A DNA stretch of 64,000 nucleotides from Anaerolineales bacterium (GTDB taxonomy: Bacteria; Chloroflexota; Anaerolineae; 4572-78; J111). The stretch's first letter is position 1; every line of letters starts with the position of its first letter. Position numbers and translations under genes: made by a program. Positions 27,408 through 35,977 of this stretch are shown here, piece by piece. The notes under the pieces were generated by a model. It did no database searches and was not told where the DNA came from. It saw only the letters and a list, made by a program, of their open reading frames with translations. Where the stretch lies: the NCBI GenBank assembly GCA_015075185.1, contig JABTUW010000001.1, forward strand, positions 2,294,001 to 2,358,000, given 5' to 3'.

Positions 27408-28550
27408 ATGGAAAACAACGATCACTTTGAAACTCTGGCTATTCATGCCGGCCAGCCGCCCGATCCGTCCACCGGGGCGGTCATGCCACCGATTTACCAA
27501 ACGTCCACCTATGTCCAGAGCGAGGTGGGAGTGCATCATGGCTACGAATATTCGCGCACCGACAACCCCACTCGCACCGCGCTGCAAAGCTGCCTGGCTG
27601 CCCTGGAAGGGGCCGATTTTGGCCTGGCTTTCGCCTCCGGCATGGCCGCTACCGATACGCTGTTCCGGCTGATTCATCCCGGCGAGCATGTGCTGATTGG
27701 CGATGATGTCTACGGCGGGACCTATCGCCTGCTCGATAAGGTGCTGCGCGGCTATGGCCTGCTCTTTGATCACGTCAATATGGCTGACCTGGAAGCGGTA
27801 ACGGCGGCGCTGCGCCCCGAAACCCGGCTGGTCTGGCTGGAAACGCCGACCAACCCCATGCTCCGGCTGGCCGATATTGCCGCGGTCAGCCAACTGGCGC
27901 ACAAGGCCGGGGCAAAAGTGGCGGTGGATAACACCTTCGCCACGCCCTTTCTCCAGCAGCCTCTGGCTCTGGGCGCGGATTTTGTGGTCCACAGCACCAC
28001 CAAATACCTGGGCGGCCATTCGGATGTGGTGGGCGGCGCAATTTTAACCAGCGATCCCGCTGCTTACCAGCGCTTGAAGTTTCTGCAAAATGCGATTGGG
28101 GCTGTGCCGGGACCGCTGGACTGCTGGCTGGTGCTGCGCGGACTAAAAACCCTGGCCCTGCGCATGGAGCGGCACTGCGCCAACGCGCAGCGCATCGCCG
28201 CCTTTCTGGCGGAGCAGCCGGCGGTGGCCCGCGTTCATTACCCCGGCCTGCCGACCGATCCCGGCCATGCCTTGGCCCGCCGCCAGATGCGCGATTTCGG
28301 TGGGATGATCTCCTTTGTTTTGAAAGGGGGCGAGGCCGCGGCCCGTCGCATGGTCACGGCGACCCGGCTCTTTGCCCTGGCCGAGTCCCTGGGCGGGGTC
28401 GAATCGCTGATTGAGTATCCGGCCAGTATGACCCACGCCTCGGTGGCCGATTCCCCCCTGGCTGTAGACCCCGGCTTGGTCCGCCTCTCGGTGGGCGTGG
28501 AGCATGTGGAAGATTTATTGGCGGATTTGGAGCAGGCGTTAGCTGAGTAA
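27408..28550 (+). CDS. Cystathionine gamma-lyase/gamma-synthase (PLP-dependent)
   Basis: 380 residues from the ATG at 27408 (GAAGGGGG ribosome binding site; an earlier TTG at 27393 is unlikely). Cys/Met metabolism PLP family: 'YSRTDNPTRTALQSCLAALE', 'ASGMAATDTLFRLIHPGEHV', 'VDNTFATPFLQQPLALGADF', and the PLP lysine near residue 198 in 'HSTTKYLGGHSDVVGG'. Sequence alone does not separate gamma-synthase, gamma-lyase and beta-lyase, but the convergent cystathionine beta-synthase gene favours gamma-lyase in reverse transsulfuration, making cysteine from cystathionine. Cytoplasmic. Confidence 0.9.
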   Translation: MENNDHFETLAIHAGQPPDPSTGAVMPPIYQTSTYVQSEVGVHHGYEYSRTDNPTRTALQSCLAALEGADFGLAFASGMAATDTLFRLIHPGEHVLIGDDVYGGTYRLLDKVLRGYGLLFDHVNMADLEAVTAALRPETRLVWLETPTNPMLRLADIAAVSQLAHKAGAKVAVDNTFATPFLQQPLALGADFVVHSTTKYLGGHSDVVGGAILTSDPAAYQRLKFLQNAIGAVPGPLDCWLVLRGLKTLALRMERHCANAQRIAAFLAEQPAVARVHYPGLPTDPGHALARRQMRDFGGMISFVLKGGEAAARRMVTATRLFALAESLGGVESLIEYPASMTHASVADSPLAVDPGLVRLSVGVEHVEDLLADLEQALAE

Positions 28551-28555
28551 TCAGT

Positions 28556-28716
28556 CAATGTTATTAAGTTGAGAAATGAGAGCATCCCGAGTAGCGCGCA
28601 ACGGAGTGGAGCGCGTATCGAGGGGTGCGGGTTGGCTTCGACTTGTGGGAGCCGCACCCCTCGATACGGTTTTGCTTCGCTCACCTACTCGGGATGCTCC
28701 CTAACCTAAAGACATT
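28556..28716. mobile_element. Composite inverted-repeat element between the transsulfuration genes
   Basis: The outer ends (CAATGTTATTAAGTTGA at 28556 and CTAACCTAAAGACATTA at 28700-28716) match those of the 26530 element. Inside are two perfect inverted repeats: 15 bases (28580-28594 with 28685-28699) and 17 bases (28614-28630 with 28652-28668). The interior is unrelated to that of the first element. It fills the gap between two convergent genes and is non-coding. Confidence 0.6.
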
Positions 28717-28757
28717 AAGTAGACAGGGATTTTTACCCGTCTACCGCCTACCTATCC

Positions 28758-30182
28758 CTATCTTACCCTTCCCGTCAGGAAATCCAACAGGTCAATCTTG
28801 GTAATAATGCCAATAGGCTGCTCGCCTTCGACGACGAGGGCCACCTGGTGGGTTGAAAAAACGCTGAGTAACGCTTCCAGCGAAGTGTCGGCGGGGATGG
28901 TCGTCACCTGGGGCCGGATGATGGCTTCAATGGTTTCGTCGGCCTCGTGGGTGTGGCCGGCCGTGAGCATGTGGTTCAGCAGTTCAACCTCGGTGACGAT
29001 GCCGATGAGCCGCCCCTCGGCTACGACCGGCACCTGGGAGATATTCTGCTCCTTCATCAAGGTGATGACGTCGAGCTGGCGGTCGGTGGGTTTAGCCGTG
29101 TAGAGCGCCGGCATCGCTTTGGCCGCCAGCACGTCGGCGGCGCGCACCTCGGCCCAGGTCGACTCCAGGAAGCGGTTCTCCCGCATCCAGTCATCGTTAA
29201 AAACCTTGCTCAAATAACGGGAGCCGGAGTCGGGCAAAACGACCACCACCGTGGCCTTGGGGCCGAGGTCGTGCTCCTGAATGTAACGCAAGGCTCCGGC
29301 TACCGCCGTCCCCGATGACCCGCCGCAGAAAATCCCCTCTTCCCGCACCAGCCGCCGGGTCATGAGAAACGACTCCTTATCGTTGACCTGCACGGTCTCA
29401 TCTATCACTGCCAGGTCAAGGGTTGACGGCAAAAAATCCTCGCCAATCCCTTCCACTTTGTAGCCCTGCGCCGGCACATGCTGGCCGGTTTGAAACAGGT
29501 CGTGCAGAATGGAGCCGACCGGGTCTACTCCCACAATTTTGACCGCCGGGTTCTGCTCTTTGAGATAGCGTCCGACCCCGCTGATGGTGCCGCCCGTGCC
29601 CATGCCAGCGACAAAAACGTCAATCCGCCGGCTGGTCTGCCGCCACAGCTCCGGCCCGGTCAGCCGGTAATGGGTCTCCGGGTTGACCGGGTTGTGGTAC
29701 TGGTTGGCCAGGATCGCGTTGGGCGTTTCGGCCACCAGGCGATGGGCGACCGAATAGTAGCTACGCGGGTCTTCCGGCTCGACGGCGGTGGGGGTGATGA
29801 CCACCCGCGCCCCAAAAGCGCGCAGCAGGCGAATCTTCTCGTCGCTCATCTTGTCGGGCATGACAAAGATGCACTTGTAACCCTTGATAGCCGCCGCAAT
29901 AGCCAGGCCCACGCCGGTGTTGCCGCTGGTCGCCTCGACGATAGTCCCGCCCGGTTTGAGCCGGCCCGTTTGCTCGGCCTCGGCGATGATGGCCGGACCA
30001 ATGCGGTCCTTGACCGAGCCGCCGGGATTGAAAAACTCTATCTTGGCTAACACCGCTGGCTGCACCCCGCGGGTCACCCGGTTGAGCCGGACCAGCGGGG
30101 TTCCGCCGATGGTGCTTAAAATATTAGCGTGGATCTCCATCGCTTCTGTTGGGGCAATATTCGTTCGGGTTAGCTCGTCCAT
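28758..30182 (-). CDS. Cystathionine beta-synthase
   Basis: 474 residues from the ATG at 30182 (CCAGGAGA ribosome binding site; a longer frame to 30242 adds spurious sequence). The N-terminal PLP fold type II domain has 'ILSTIGGTPLVRLNRVTRG', the PLP lysine near residue 57 in 'FNPGGSVKDRIGPAII', 'EATSGNTGVGLAIAAAIKGY' and 'GTGGTISGVGRYLKEQNP'. Two CBS domains follow (about 345-474, 'ALYTAKPTDRQLDVITLMKE', 'TTIPADTSLEALLSVFSTHQ'), which separates it from plain cysteine synthase. It condenses serine and homocysteine to cystathionine. Convergent with the gamma-lyase gene. Confidence 0.93.
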   Translation of the reverse strand: MDELTRTNIAPTEAMEIHANILSTIGGTPLVRLNRVTRGVQPAVLAKIEFFNPGGSVKDRIGPAIIAEAEQTGRLKPGGTIVEATSGNTGVGLAIAAAIKGYKCIFVMPDKMSDEKIRLLRAFGARVVITPTAVEPEDPRSYYSVAHRLVAETPNAILANQYHNPVNPETHYRLTGPELWRQTSRRIDVFVAGMGTGGTISGVGRYLKEQNPAVKIVGVDPVGSILHDLFQTGQHVPAQGYKVEGIGEDFLPSTLDLAVIDETVQVNDKESFLMTRRLVREEGIFCGGSSGTAVAGALRYIQEHDLGPKATVVVVLPDSGSRYLSKVFNDDWMRENRFLESTWAEVRAADVLAAKAMPALYTAKPTDRQLDVITLMKEQNISQVPVVAEGRLIGIVTEVELLNHMLTAGHTHEADETIEAIIRPQVTTIPADTSLEALLSVFSTHQVALVVEGEQPIGIITKIDLLDFLTGRVR

Positions 30183-30445
30183 CTTTATTTTCTCCTGGCT
30201 TAAGACAATATAGAACCGATTATTGGTAATTCGCGAAAGCACCTAGGTGTGATTATAGCAGCGACTGGAAGGCGTTCCAACTGGATTTCATCGGAGAGCG
30301 TCGTGTTTTGGTCAGAATTTGGTCAAACTTAGGTCCAACCTTCCGGCCCAGGATCAAATATAGTGAGAGCAACATCAGATTTTGGTGGTGTAGACCAGCC
30401 AAAATCGAAAATCGAAAAATATAAAATCTAAAGGAGGCTCTCCCA

Positions 30446-32029
30446 ATGAAACGCATTAATCTTAAAACCAGGTTTGCTCTTATTCTGGCAGGCGCTGCCG
30501 CCGCGTTGATAACGGCCTGCAGTTCCACCGAACCCCAAATTGTCGTGGTGACAGCCACCTCGACGGCAACGCTGGAGGTCGTGGCAACGTCAGCAGCAAC
30601 ACCCGTCGTGGAGTTGACGGTAAAAGCGGCAGCGCCGGCGGCGACATCTGGAGTCGTCGAACTGCCCGCGCCCGCTGCGACCCCGGCGCCTCAGGAGGAA
30701 AAGGTCGAGGCCGGAACGCTCCTCCAAAATGGTGACGATGAGATTTTCTATGTAACAGAAGCGGGCCGGCGCCAGCACATTAGGGATGAAGGCACCTTTC
30801 TCGCCTTCCGTTTTGCCCGGCAGGACATTATCCCCGTTGGTGAAGAGGCCCTGGCCACTGTGCCGCTCGCAGGCGAGCTGACCCGGCTGGTTTATGACGA
30901 CCGGGACCGGCTCTACTGGGTGGCCGAGGGCCGGCGCTGGCCGGTGGATGCGTGGAAGAAAGTGGTCGAGCGGGCCGATTACGCCGGCATCCAGCCGACG
31001 CGGCTGGATCGTTCGTTAGAAACCAGGCTGGCCTTGGAGGCGGGCTTAAGCGATGGCATGCTGTTGCAGGCCGGCGATGCGATCTACTACTTTAACCGGA
31101 ACAGCCTGATCCCGGTACCCGGCGGGGTTGGCAGTGAAGTGGCCGTGCTGGACGTGCCGGCGGAGATGCTGGGCGCGTACTCGCAGCAGACCCAACTCGA
31201 GGCGGTGACGGCCCGACTCAAGGCCGATACGCCCGCAGCCAACGTCCGCCGCGGTCCCAGCCTGGAAGCCGAGGTGATGGGGACGCTGCAAAACACGGCG
31301 GAGATCGTGGCCCAGGGCCGCAGCAGCGACAAACACTGGCTGAAAATTAGTTACCAGGGCCAGCCCGGCTGGCTGGCCACCGACCTGGCCGTAGACTCGG
31401 TGGCGCTGCGTCTGCTGCCCGTGATTGAGGCTGTGCCCACCGTGGCTGATGTGCCGGAGGCCGAACCTGCCGCTATGGTGGAAAGCAGTACCCCTCAGCC
31501 CCTCTTCTGCACCCTTGTGCCGATCCGTGGCTTTGGCAAAGTCTGGAGCGAGCACCCGGAAGTGAAAAACACCCTGGGCTGCGCCGACTCGTGGCAGAAC
31601 GGCGAGCAGGCCACGCAGGCGGCGGTGCAGATTTTCCAGAACGGATTAATGGTCTGGCTGCAAGCCGATGGCTACTACAGCGGCGACCCGGTCTATGTCT
31701 TCTTTGCCGATGGCAGCTACCAGCGCTTTGGCGATTTGGGGCCGGCCGATCCAGCCAAAGTCGGGACCATTCCCACCGGCTTCTATGCGGTCGGCGATGA
31801 GTTCAGCAAAGTCTACTGGGAAGGGACCGGGGCGCAGGTCAAGGAACGGCTGGGTTACGCTATCGGCCCGGCCAGCGACAGCGCCGGAGCGTTCCAACAG
31901 TTCAGCAACGGCCGCATGTTCTGGACAGAAACGATAGACCGGATCTTTGTGATCTACGAATATGGCTACTTTGAAGGCCAGACCTACATAATGGTCCATA
32001 CCTGGCACAGCTACGAGGATACCTTCTAA
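30446..32029 (+). CDS. Lipoprotein with SH3b and LGFP-like repeats
   Basis: 527 residues with a lipoprotein signal (lipobox LITAC, 'LILAGAAAALITACSS'). After a Thr/Ala/Val linker comes a region of about 55-residue units ('GTLLQNGDDEIFYVTEAGRR', 'GMLLQAGDAIYYFNRNSLIP'), then an SH3b domain ('TPAANVRRGPSLEAEVMGTL', 'GQPGWLATDLAVDSVAL'), then two LGFP-like units ('PIRGFGKVWSEHPEVKNTLG', 'EFSKVYWEGTGAQVKERLGY') with 'QQFSNGRMFWTETIDRIFVI'. These C-terminal units resemble the sensor domain of the kinase at 24736-26436, suggesting a shared ligand. The ribosome binding site is AAAGGAGG. Confidence 0.85.
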   Translation: MKRINLKTRFALILAGAAAALITACSSTEPQIVVVTATSTATLEVVATSAATPVVELTVKAAAPAATSGVVELPAPAATPAPQEEKVEAGTLLQNGDDEIFYVTEAGRRQHIRDEGTFLAFRFARQDIIPVGEEALATVPLAGELTRLVYDDRDRLYWVAEGRRWPVDAWKKVVERADYAGIQPTRLDRSLETRLALEAGLSDGMLLQAGDAIYYFNRNSLIPVPGGVGSEVAVLDVPAEMLGAYSQQTQLEAVTARLKADTPAANVRRGPSLEAEVMGTLQNTAEIVAQGRSSDKHWLKISYQGQPGWLATDLAVDSVALRLLPVIEAVPTVADVPEAEPAAMVESSTPQPLFCTLVPIRGFGKVWSEHPEVKNTLGCADSWQNGEQATQAAVQIFQNGLMVWLQADGYYSGDPVYVFFADGSYQRFGDLGPADPAKVGTIPTGFYAVGDEFSKVYWEGTGAQVKERLGYAIGPASDSAGAFQQFSNGRMFWTETIDRIFVIYEYGYFEGQTYIMVHTWHSYEDTF

Positions 32030-32063
32030 ATAAACTTTGGCAATTAAATTGGTAGGGGATATT

Positions 32064-32109
32064 GAGTTCCAACAAGTTCCCAGGCTCTTACGGGACCTTG
32101 TTGGAACTC
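32064..32109. terminator. Hairpin between convergent genes
   Basis: The 18-base arm at 32064-32081 (GAGTTCCAACAAG start) pairs with 32092-32109 with one mismatch. It lies between the ends of the lipoprotein gene and the first C11 peptidase gene and can serve as a bidirectional transcription barrier, although no long T-tract follows on either side. Confidence 0.5.
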
Positions 32110-32127
32110 GTAGGGATGCGTTACTAT

Positions 32128-35100
32128 CTAAAATTCCGGCTTGCCCATCTTTAAGTCATCAAAAGTAAATGTGGCCGGATTGGCCTCGTCAAAGTTGTCC
32201 ACCATCAAGCCGAATGTGCCGCCGCTGTAAGTTGCATCGCTCACACTGTCCACCTGCTGGCCGTTGATGTAGAAGCGGTAGGTGTCGCCCTGCCCCTCCA
32301 CGGTCAATACGTTCGCCCCGCCCTCATCCGGGTCGATCAAGCTGGAAGCGGTCCAGTCAATCAACGGAAGCATCTGATTGCCCTCGGTCTTCTCGACCGT
32401 GTAAAACCCGTCACCGCTGATGCGGAAGGCGTAGAAGTCATCGCCTTCCTGGCCGGGCTGCACCCGGAAAATCAGACCGTAGGCATTGTCTATCGCCCCG
32501 CTGTAACTGGCCGTAGCTTGCAGCAGAAAATCGGCGGGCAGGTCTTGCTCCGGGTAGTAGTCGTAGATCGCGCCCGGGGCCGGTTTCAGCTCAAAGACGT
32601 ACTGGCCCGCAGGACTGTAATAGCCCTGTCCCCACGCCTGCTCCACCTCGTCGTTGATGAGGCCGCCGGTTGAGTCGCTAAAATCGTCGGCAAAAATCTC
32701 GCCGGCAAAAGCGGGCGGCGGCGGACCGGCCTGCTCCTTGCTCACCCCGGAGATGAGGATGTCGAAGCTGTAGAGCATATCGTTGAACTCGGCGCTTAGT
32801 TCATCAAACCTGGCGTCCAGGGCCGACACCCGCACCACATAGGTTGTCCCCTCCACCGGCGTCGAGGCGACCACGTAACCGTAGTAGGGCTGGCCGTTCA
32901 GGTCGTAGGCAAAATCAATTGTCTGCCCGTCATAAGCGCCCAGCACGTAATCCTGCACATCGCCCAGAAATTGCAGATTTTCAAAGTCGCCATCTTGACT
33001 CAACGTGTCAATCACATCCTGAACCGCCTGGCTGTTGGCCTGGGCCGGCGAGGACGCATCGGGATAGCTCCGGCGCGAAACGGTCACCAGGGCCGAACTG
33101 GACGCGTCCACAAAGTTAACCGAGCCGCCTGGGCCTGTCTCCACCTGCCACGACTCCGGGTAGAGCAAAGCAAACCCCAGCGTCTCATTGACATACGGCC
33201 TAAAACCGTCCACCGCCGCGGCTTGCTCGTTGAGCACAAACAGGCCCTCATACTGCTCGTACTTCCGGCCGTCCAGGTCCTCGGCAATAATGCCGATCAC
33301 GTAGTTGCCGCTGGGCGCGGGCGTCGTTTCCAGAATAAAGGGCGTCTCGCCAAAAGTCAGCGTGCCGCCCTCGCGGACATACTTCTCCCGCCCCTCGTTG
33401 CCGGGCAGGCTCAGGTCGTCGCCCCGCTCCAGCACGGTGAACTGGTCGCCTGGCTGGGGGACAATCTGGCGCGGCGCGCCGACCGCCTGGGTAATGCCGC
33501 TGGTGAAGCCAAACACCTCGGTCATGGCGTCGTCGCGAAAATACATCTTAGCGTAGCGCGGCTCGCCGCCGCTGGCAAAACGATACGTCCCACCGACTGC
33601 GTAGGTCGGCGTTTCGGGATCGTAGGCCACCGGCTCAAACAGGGCCTTGACTGAGGTCGTGCCGTCGCTGATCGCATAAACCGTCGGCTCCCACTCAAAC
33701 TCAACGTTTACTCCTCCCTGGGGCCAAACCGGGTAGGCCACCCCGCCGATGGTCTGGCTCTCCTCGGCGCTCAGGAAATCTATATCCTCGATCAGCAGGG
33801 CGTCTTCGCGGGGCAAAAAGCGGCCGATAAAGCTGTAAACGTAAGCCAGCCGGTCACCGCTGACTTCGGTTTGGATCGTCACCGGCGCGGTGATGGTGGC
33901 AACCTCCGCCGACAGGGTCAGCGGGGCCAATTGGATCGGCTTGAGGCCGGCAGCAGGCAGGGCGCGGCTGGCCCCACCCCCGGCTGCGCGGAAAACACCG
34001 TTATCCATCAGGTACTGGACCACCTCCAGCGGGTAGCCATACTGCATGACCAGCAGCAGCGGGATTTCCTGCGGCCCAAAGCCTGCGTTTTCTAACGTGG
34101 CAATGTCATTTTGAATCGTCTCCCAATCAGCTTGGCTGATCCCCGCCGGGGGCTGGCTGCTGGGCTGAGCCGACACGGGTTCGACGTCGGGCCGGCTGTA
34201 ATTTGCGGGCGCGGCCTTGCCGGTGTGGAAGAAATAGAGGTAGTCATCCCACTTGGAAGTTTGGGCAAAACGCTCGGCGACGGTAGTGTAACCGAAGTTG
34301 TCTGCCGTGCCGTAGATCTGGCCGGTCGGGAAGTAAATGGTCACCCCGGTCGAGCCGGGCCGGTTGGAACCGTGTTTTTCGGCCAGAATGGTCTGCTTAA
34401 GGGCGGCAAAGACCTGCTCCGCCGCGTCGGCCACGCCCCCGTCACGGCTCAATTCCGTGGCCAGTTGGGCAAAGTGGCCCAGGTCAATGTAGGGTGAAGG
34501 CGTCTCCTCGCCAAAGATACTTTGAAACGCCTGGGCGTAAGCCCGCGCCTGGGCCGTTGCTTTGGGGTTAACCTGAGCCAGGGCCGTGGCCAGGCTGTCT
34601 ACGGCGGCGTTCACTTGGGGAATAGCCGCCAGGTTAACCGCGGTCAGGGTGACATCCCGGCCTTTGGCTTCGGCCACCTCCTCGGGTGTGGTCTCACCCC
34701 TAAAGTTGAACTCCTGGGCCACCAATTCGCGGCGCGACTCGTCGTCGAGGATGCGCAGGTCATAGTCAATATAACTCTCAACCACCAGCCTGGAAAGTTC
34801 CGCCCCATCCATCCCCGGTTTCTGCCGCAGCTCGGCCAGGAAGCCGCCGTAGGCCCAGCCCAGGGCCGGCTCGACTTCCTGCGAAGCAACGGCGTAGTGG
34901 GCGTGCGGCTCCAGGGCGGTAAACACTTCAAGCTGGCCCATCAGGCAGGCGTCAAAGCCGATCAGGTCAAATTTATCAATTCCGGTCTGCTGGCGGGCTT
35001 TTTCCAACGCCCGGTCCAGCTCCATCAGCCAGATACCGTCCACGCCAAAGAGTTGGGCCACAACCACCCGGTCGCGCCCCAGGCCGCCGGGGGCCGGATC

Positions 35101-35754
35101 ATTCCAGCCGCCGGGCCAGCCCGCACCGTGATCCGACATAATCAGGGCGTATTTGCGGGCCGGGTAATTTGTCACCGCCCAGGTAATAAAATCCACCAGG
35201 GTCTCGCCGTCGGCCATGTTCACCTCGCCCAGGTCGGCCACCTCTTGCGAGCCAATCTCGCGCAGGTTCCGGTCCGGCGTGAGGTAGAAGCGCTTGGCTC
35301 CGGTCCAGTTGCCCATGCCCTTGTAAGCGCCGCGATACCGGTCTATCTGCGAGACGATATTGACCTGGTCGCTGGAGCCGACCAGCTCGGCTTCATTAAA
35401 ATCAACCAGGATGTCGTACTCCAGGATTTCGTCGTCGGCGTCCTGGTAGAGCATGATGGTCCATTCGGCCCCGCCCTGGCTGGCCGGTTGTTGGTCGGTG
35501 GCCTGTCCCACGGGCACATCGCCGCCCGGTTCCTGGGCCAGCACTGTAGGTGCGCTTGGCTGAGTTGGCCGGCTGGTCGCAGTCGGCGGCTCGGCCACCA
35601 CAGGTTGAGTCGGCACAGCGGGCTGCGGGCGGGCAGTAGGCGTGACCACATTCACTTCCACACCACCGCAGGCCAGCCCCACCGCCAGCACAAGGCTGCT
35701 GATCCATAACAGTCCCATCCGTTGTTGTGACACTTGCAGGATTAGGTTAGACAT
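32128..35754 (-). CDS. Clostripain-like (C11) lipoprotein peptidase 1
   Basis: 1208 residues from the ATG at 35754 (AAGGAAG ribosome binding site), giving a signal peptide with lipobox LAVGLACGG; the longer frame to 35910 is not needed. The C11 catalytic domain opens with 'WTIMLYQDADDEILEYDILV'; the catalytic His is in SDHGAGW (about residue 208) and the Cys in 'GFDACLMGQLEV' (about 266). The middle holds beta-rich domains and a PsbP/DUF1795-like part ('ETLGFALLYPESWQVETGPG'); the C-terminus is a concanavalin/LamG-like fold ('NAYGLIFRVQPG', 'ADFLLQATASYSG', 'RFYINGQQVDSVSDATY'). A cell-surface cysteine protease with Arg/Lys preference (family knowledge). Tandem paralog of the next gene. Confidence 0.88.
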   Translation of the reverse strand: MSNLILQVSQQRMGLLWISSLVLAVGLACGGVEVNVVTPTARPQPAVPTQPVVAEPPTATSRPTQPSAPTVLAQEPGGDVPVGQATDQQPASQGGAEWTIMLYQDADDEILEYDILVDFNEAELVGSSDQVNIVSQIDRYRGAYKGMGNWTGAKRFYLTPDRNLREIGSQEVADLGEVNMADGETLVDFITWAVTNYPARKYALIMSDHGAGWPGGWNDPAPGGLGRDRVVVAQLFGVDGIWLMELDRALEKARQQTGIDKFDLIGFDACLMGQLEVFTALEPHAHYAVASQEVEPALGWAYGGFLAELRQKPGMDGAELSRLVVESYIDYDLRILDDESRRELVAQEFNFRGETTPEEVAEAKGRDVTLTAVNLAAIPQVNAAVDSLATALAQVNPKATAQARAYAQAFQSIFGEETPSPYIDLGHFAQLATELSRDGGVADAAEQVFAALKQTILAEKHGSNRPGSTGVTIYFPTGQIYGTADNFGYTTVAERFAQTSKWDDYLYFFHTGKAAPANYSRPDVEPVSAQPSSQPPAGISQADWETIQNDIATLENAGFGPQEIPLLLVMQYGYPLEVVQYLMDNGVFRAAGGGASRALPAAGLKPIQLAPLTLSAEVATITAPVTIQTEVSGDRLAYVYSFIGRFLPREDALLIEDIDFLSAEESQTIGGVAYPVWPQGGVNVEFEWEPTVYAISDGTTSVKALFEPVAYDPETPTYAVGGTYRFASGGEPRYAKMYFRDDAMTEVFGFTSGITQAVGAPRQIVPQPGDQFTVLERGDDLSLPGNEGREKYVREGGTLTFGETPFILETTPAPSGNYVIGIIAEDLDGRKYEQYEGLFVLNEQAAAVDGFRPYVNETLGFALLYPESWQVETGPGGSVNFVDASSSALVTVSRRSYPDASSPAQANSQAVQDVIDTLSQDGDFENLQFLGDVQDYVLGAYDGQTIDFAYDLNGQPYYGYVVASTPVEGTTYVVRVSALDARFDELSAEFNDMLYSFDILISGVSKEQAGPPPPAFAGEIFADDFSDSTGGLINDEVEQAWGQGYYSPAGQYVFELKPAPGAIYDYYPEQDLPADFLLQATASYSGAIDNAYGLIFRVQPGQEGDDFYAFRISGDGFYTVEKTEGNQMLPLIDWTASSLIDPDEGGANVLTVEGQGDTYRFYINGQQVDSVSDATYSGGTFGLMVDNFDEANPATFTFDDLKMGKPEF

Positions 35755-35932
35755 AGTTACATCTTCCTTTGTTAGAGAGGAGTCTATACCCAGATTTTGG
35801 ACAGGCCACAGAAGTTTTCGCGAGGCGTACCTCTGTGGCCTCATTCCTAAAAACCGGGATGGCCCTGTTTGAGTGGGATAAGGTGATTGGCGCTCAAATT
35901 TTACCACCAATCTGATTCAAATGAAATAAAAT

Positions 35933-35955
35933 GGGGCAGGTCTTAGACCTGCCCC
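35933..35955 (-). terminator. Intrinsic terminator between the two C11 genes
   Basis: The stem GGGGCAGGTC/GACCTGCCCC has a 3-base loop; read on the minus strand it is followed by the T-rich tail ATTTTATTTCATTT. It ends the transcript of the upstream paralog. Confidence 0.75.
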
Positions 35956-35977
35956 CCTGAAAATCCAATACATCGTT

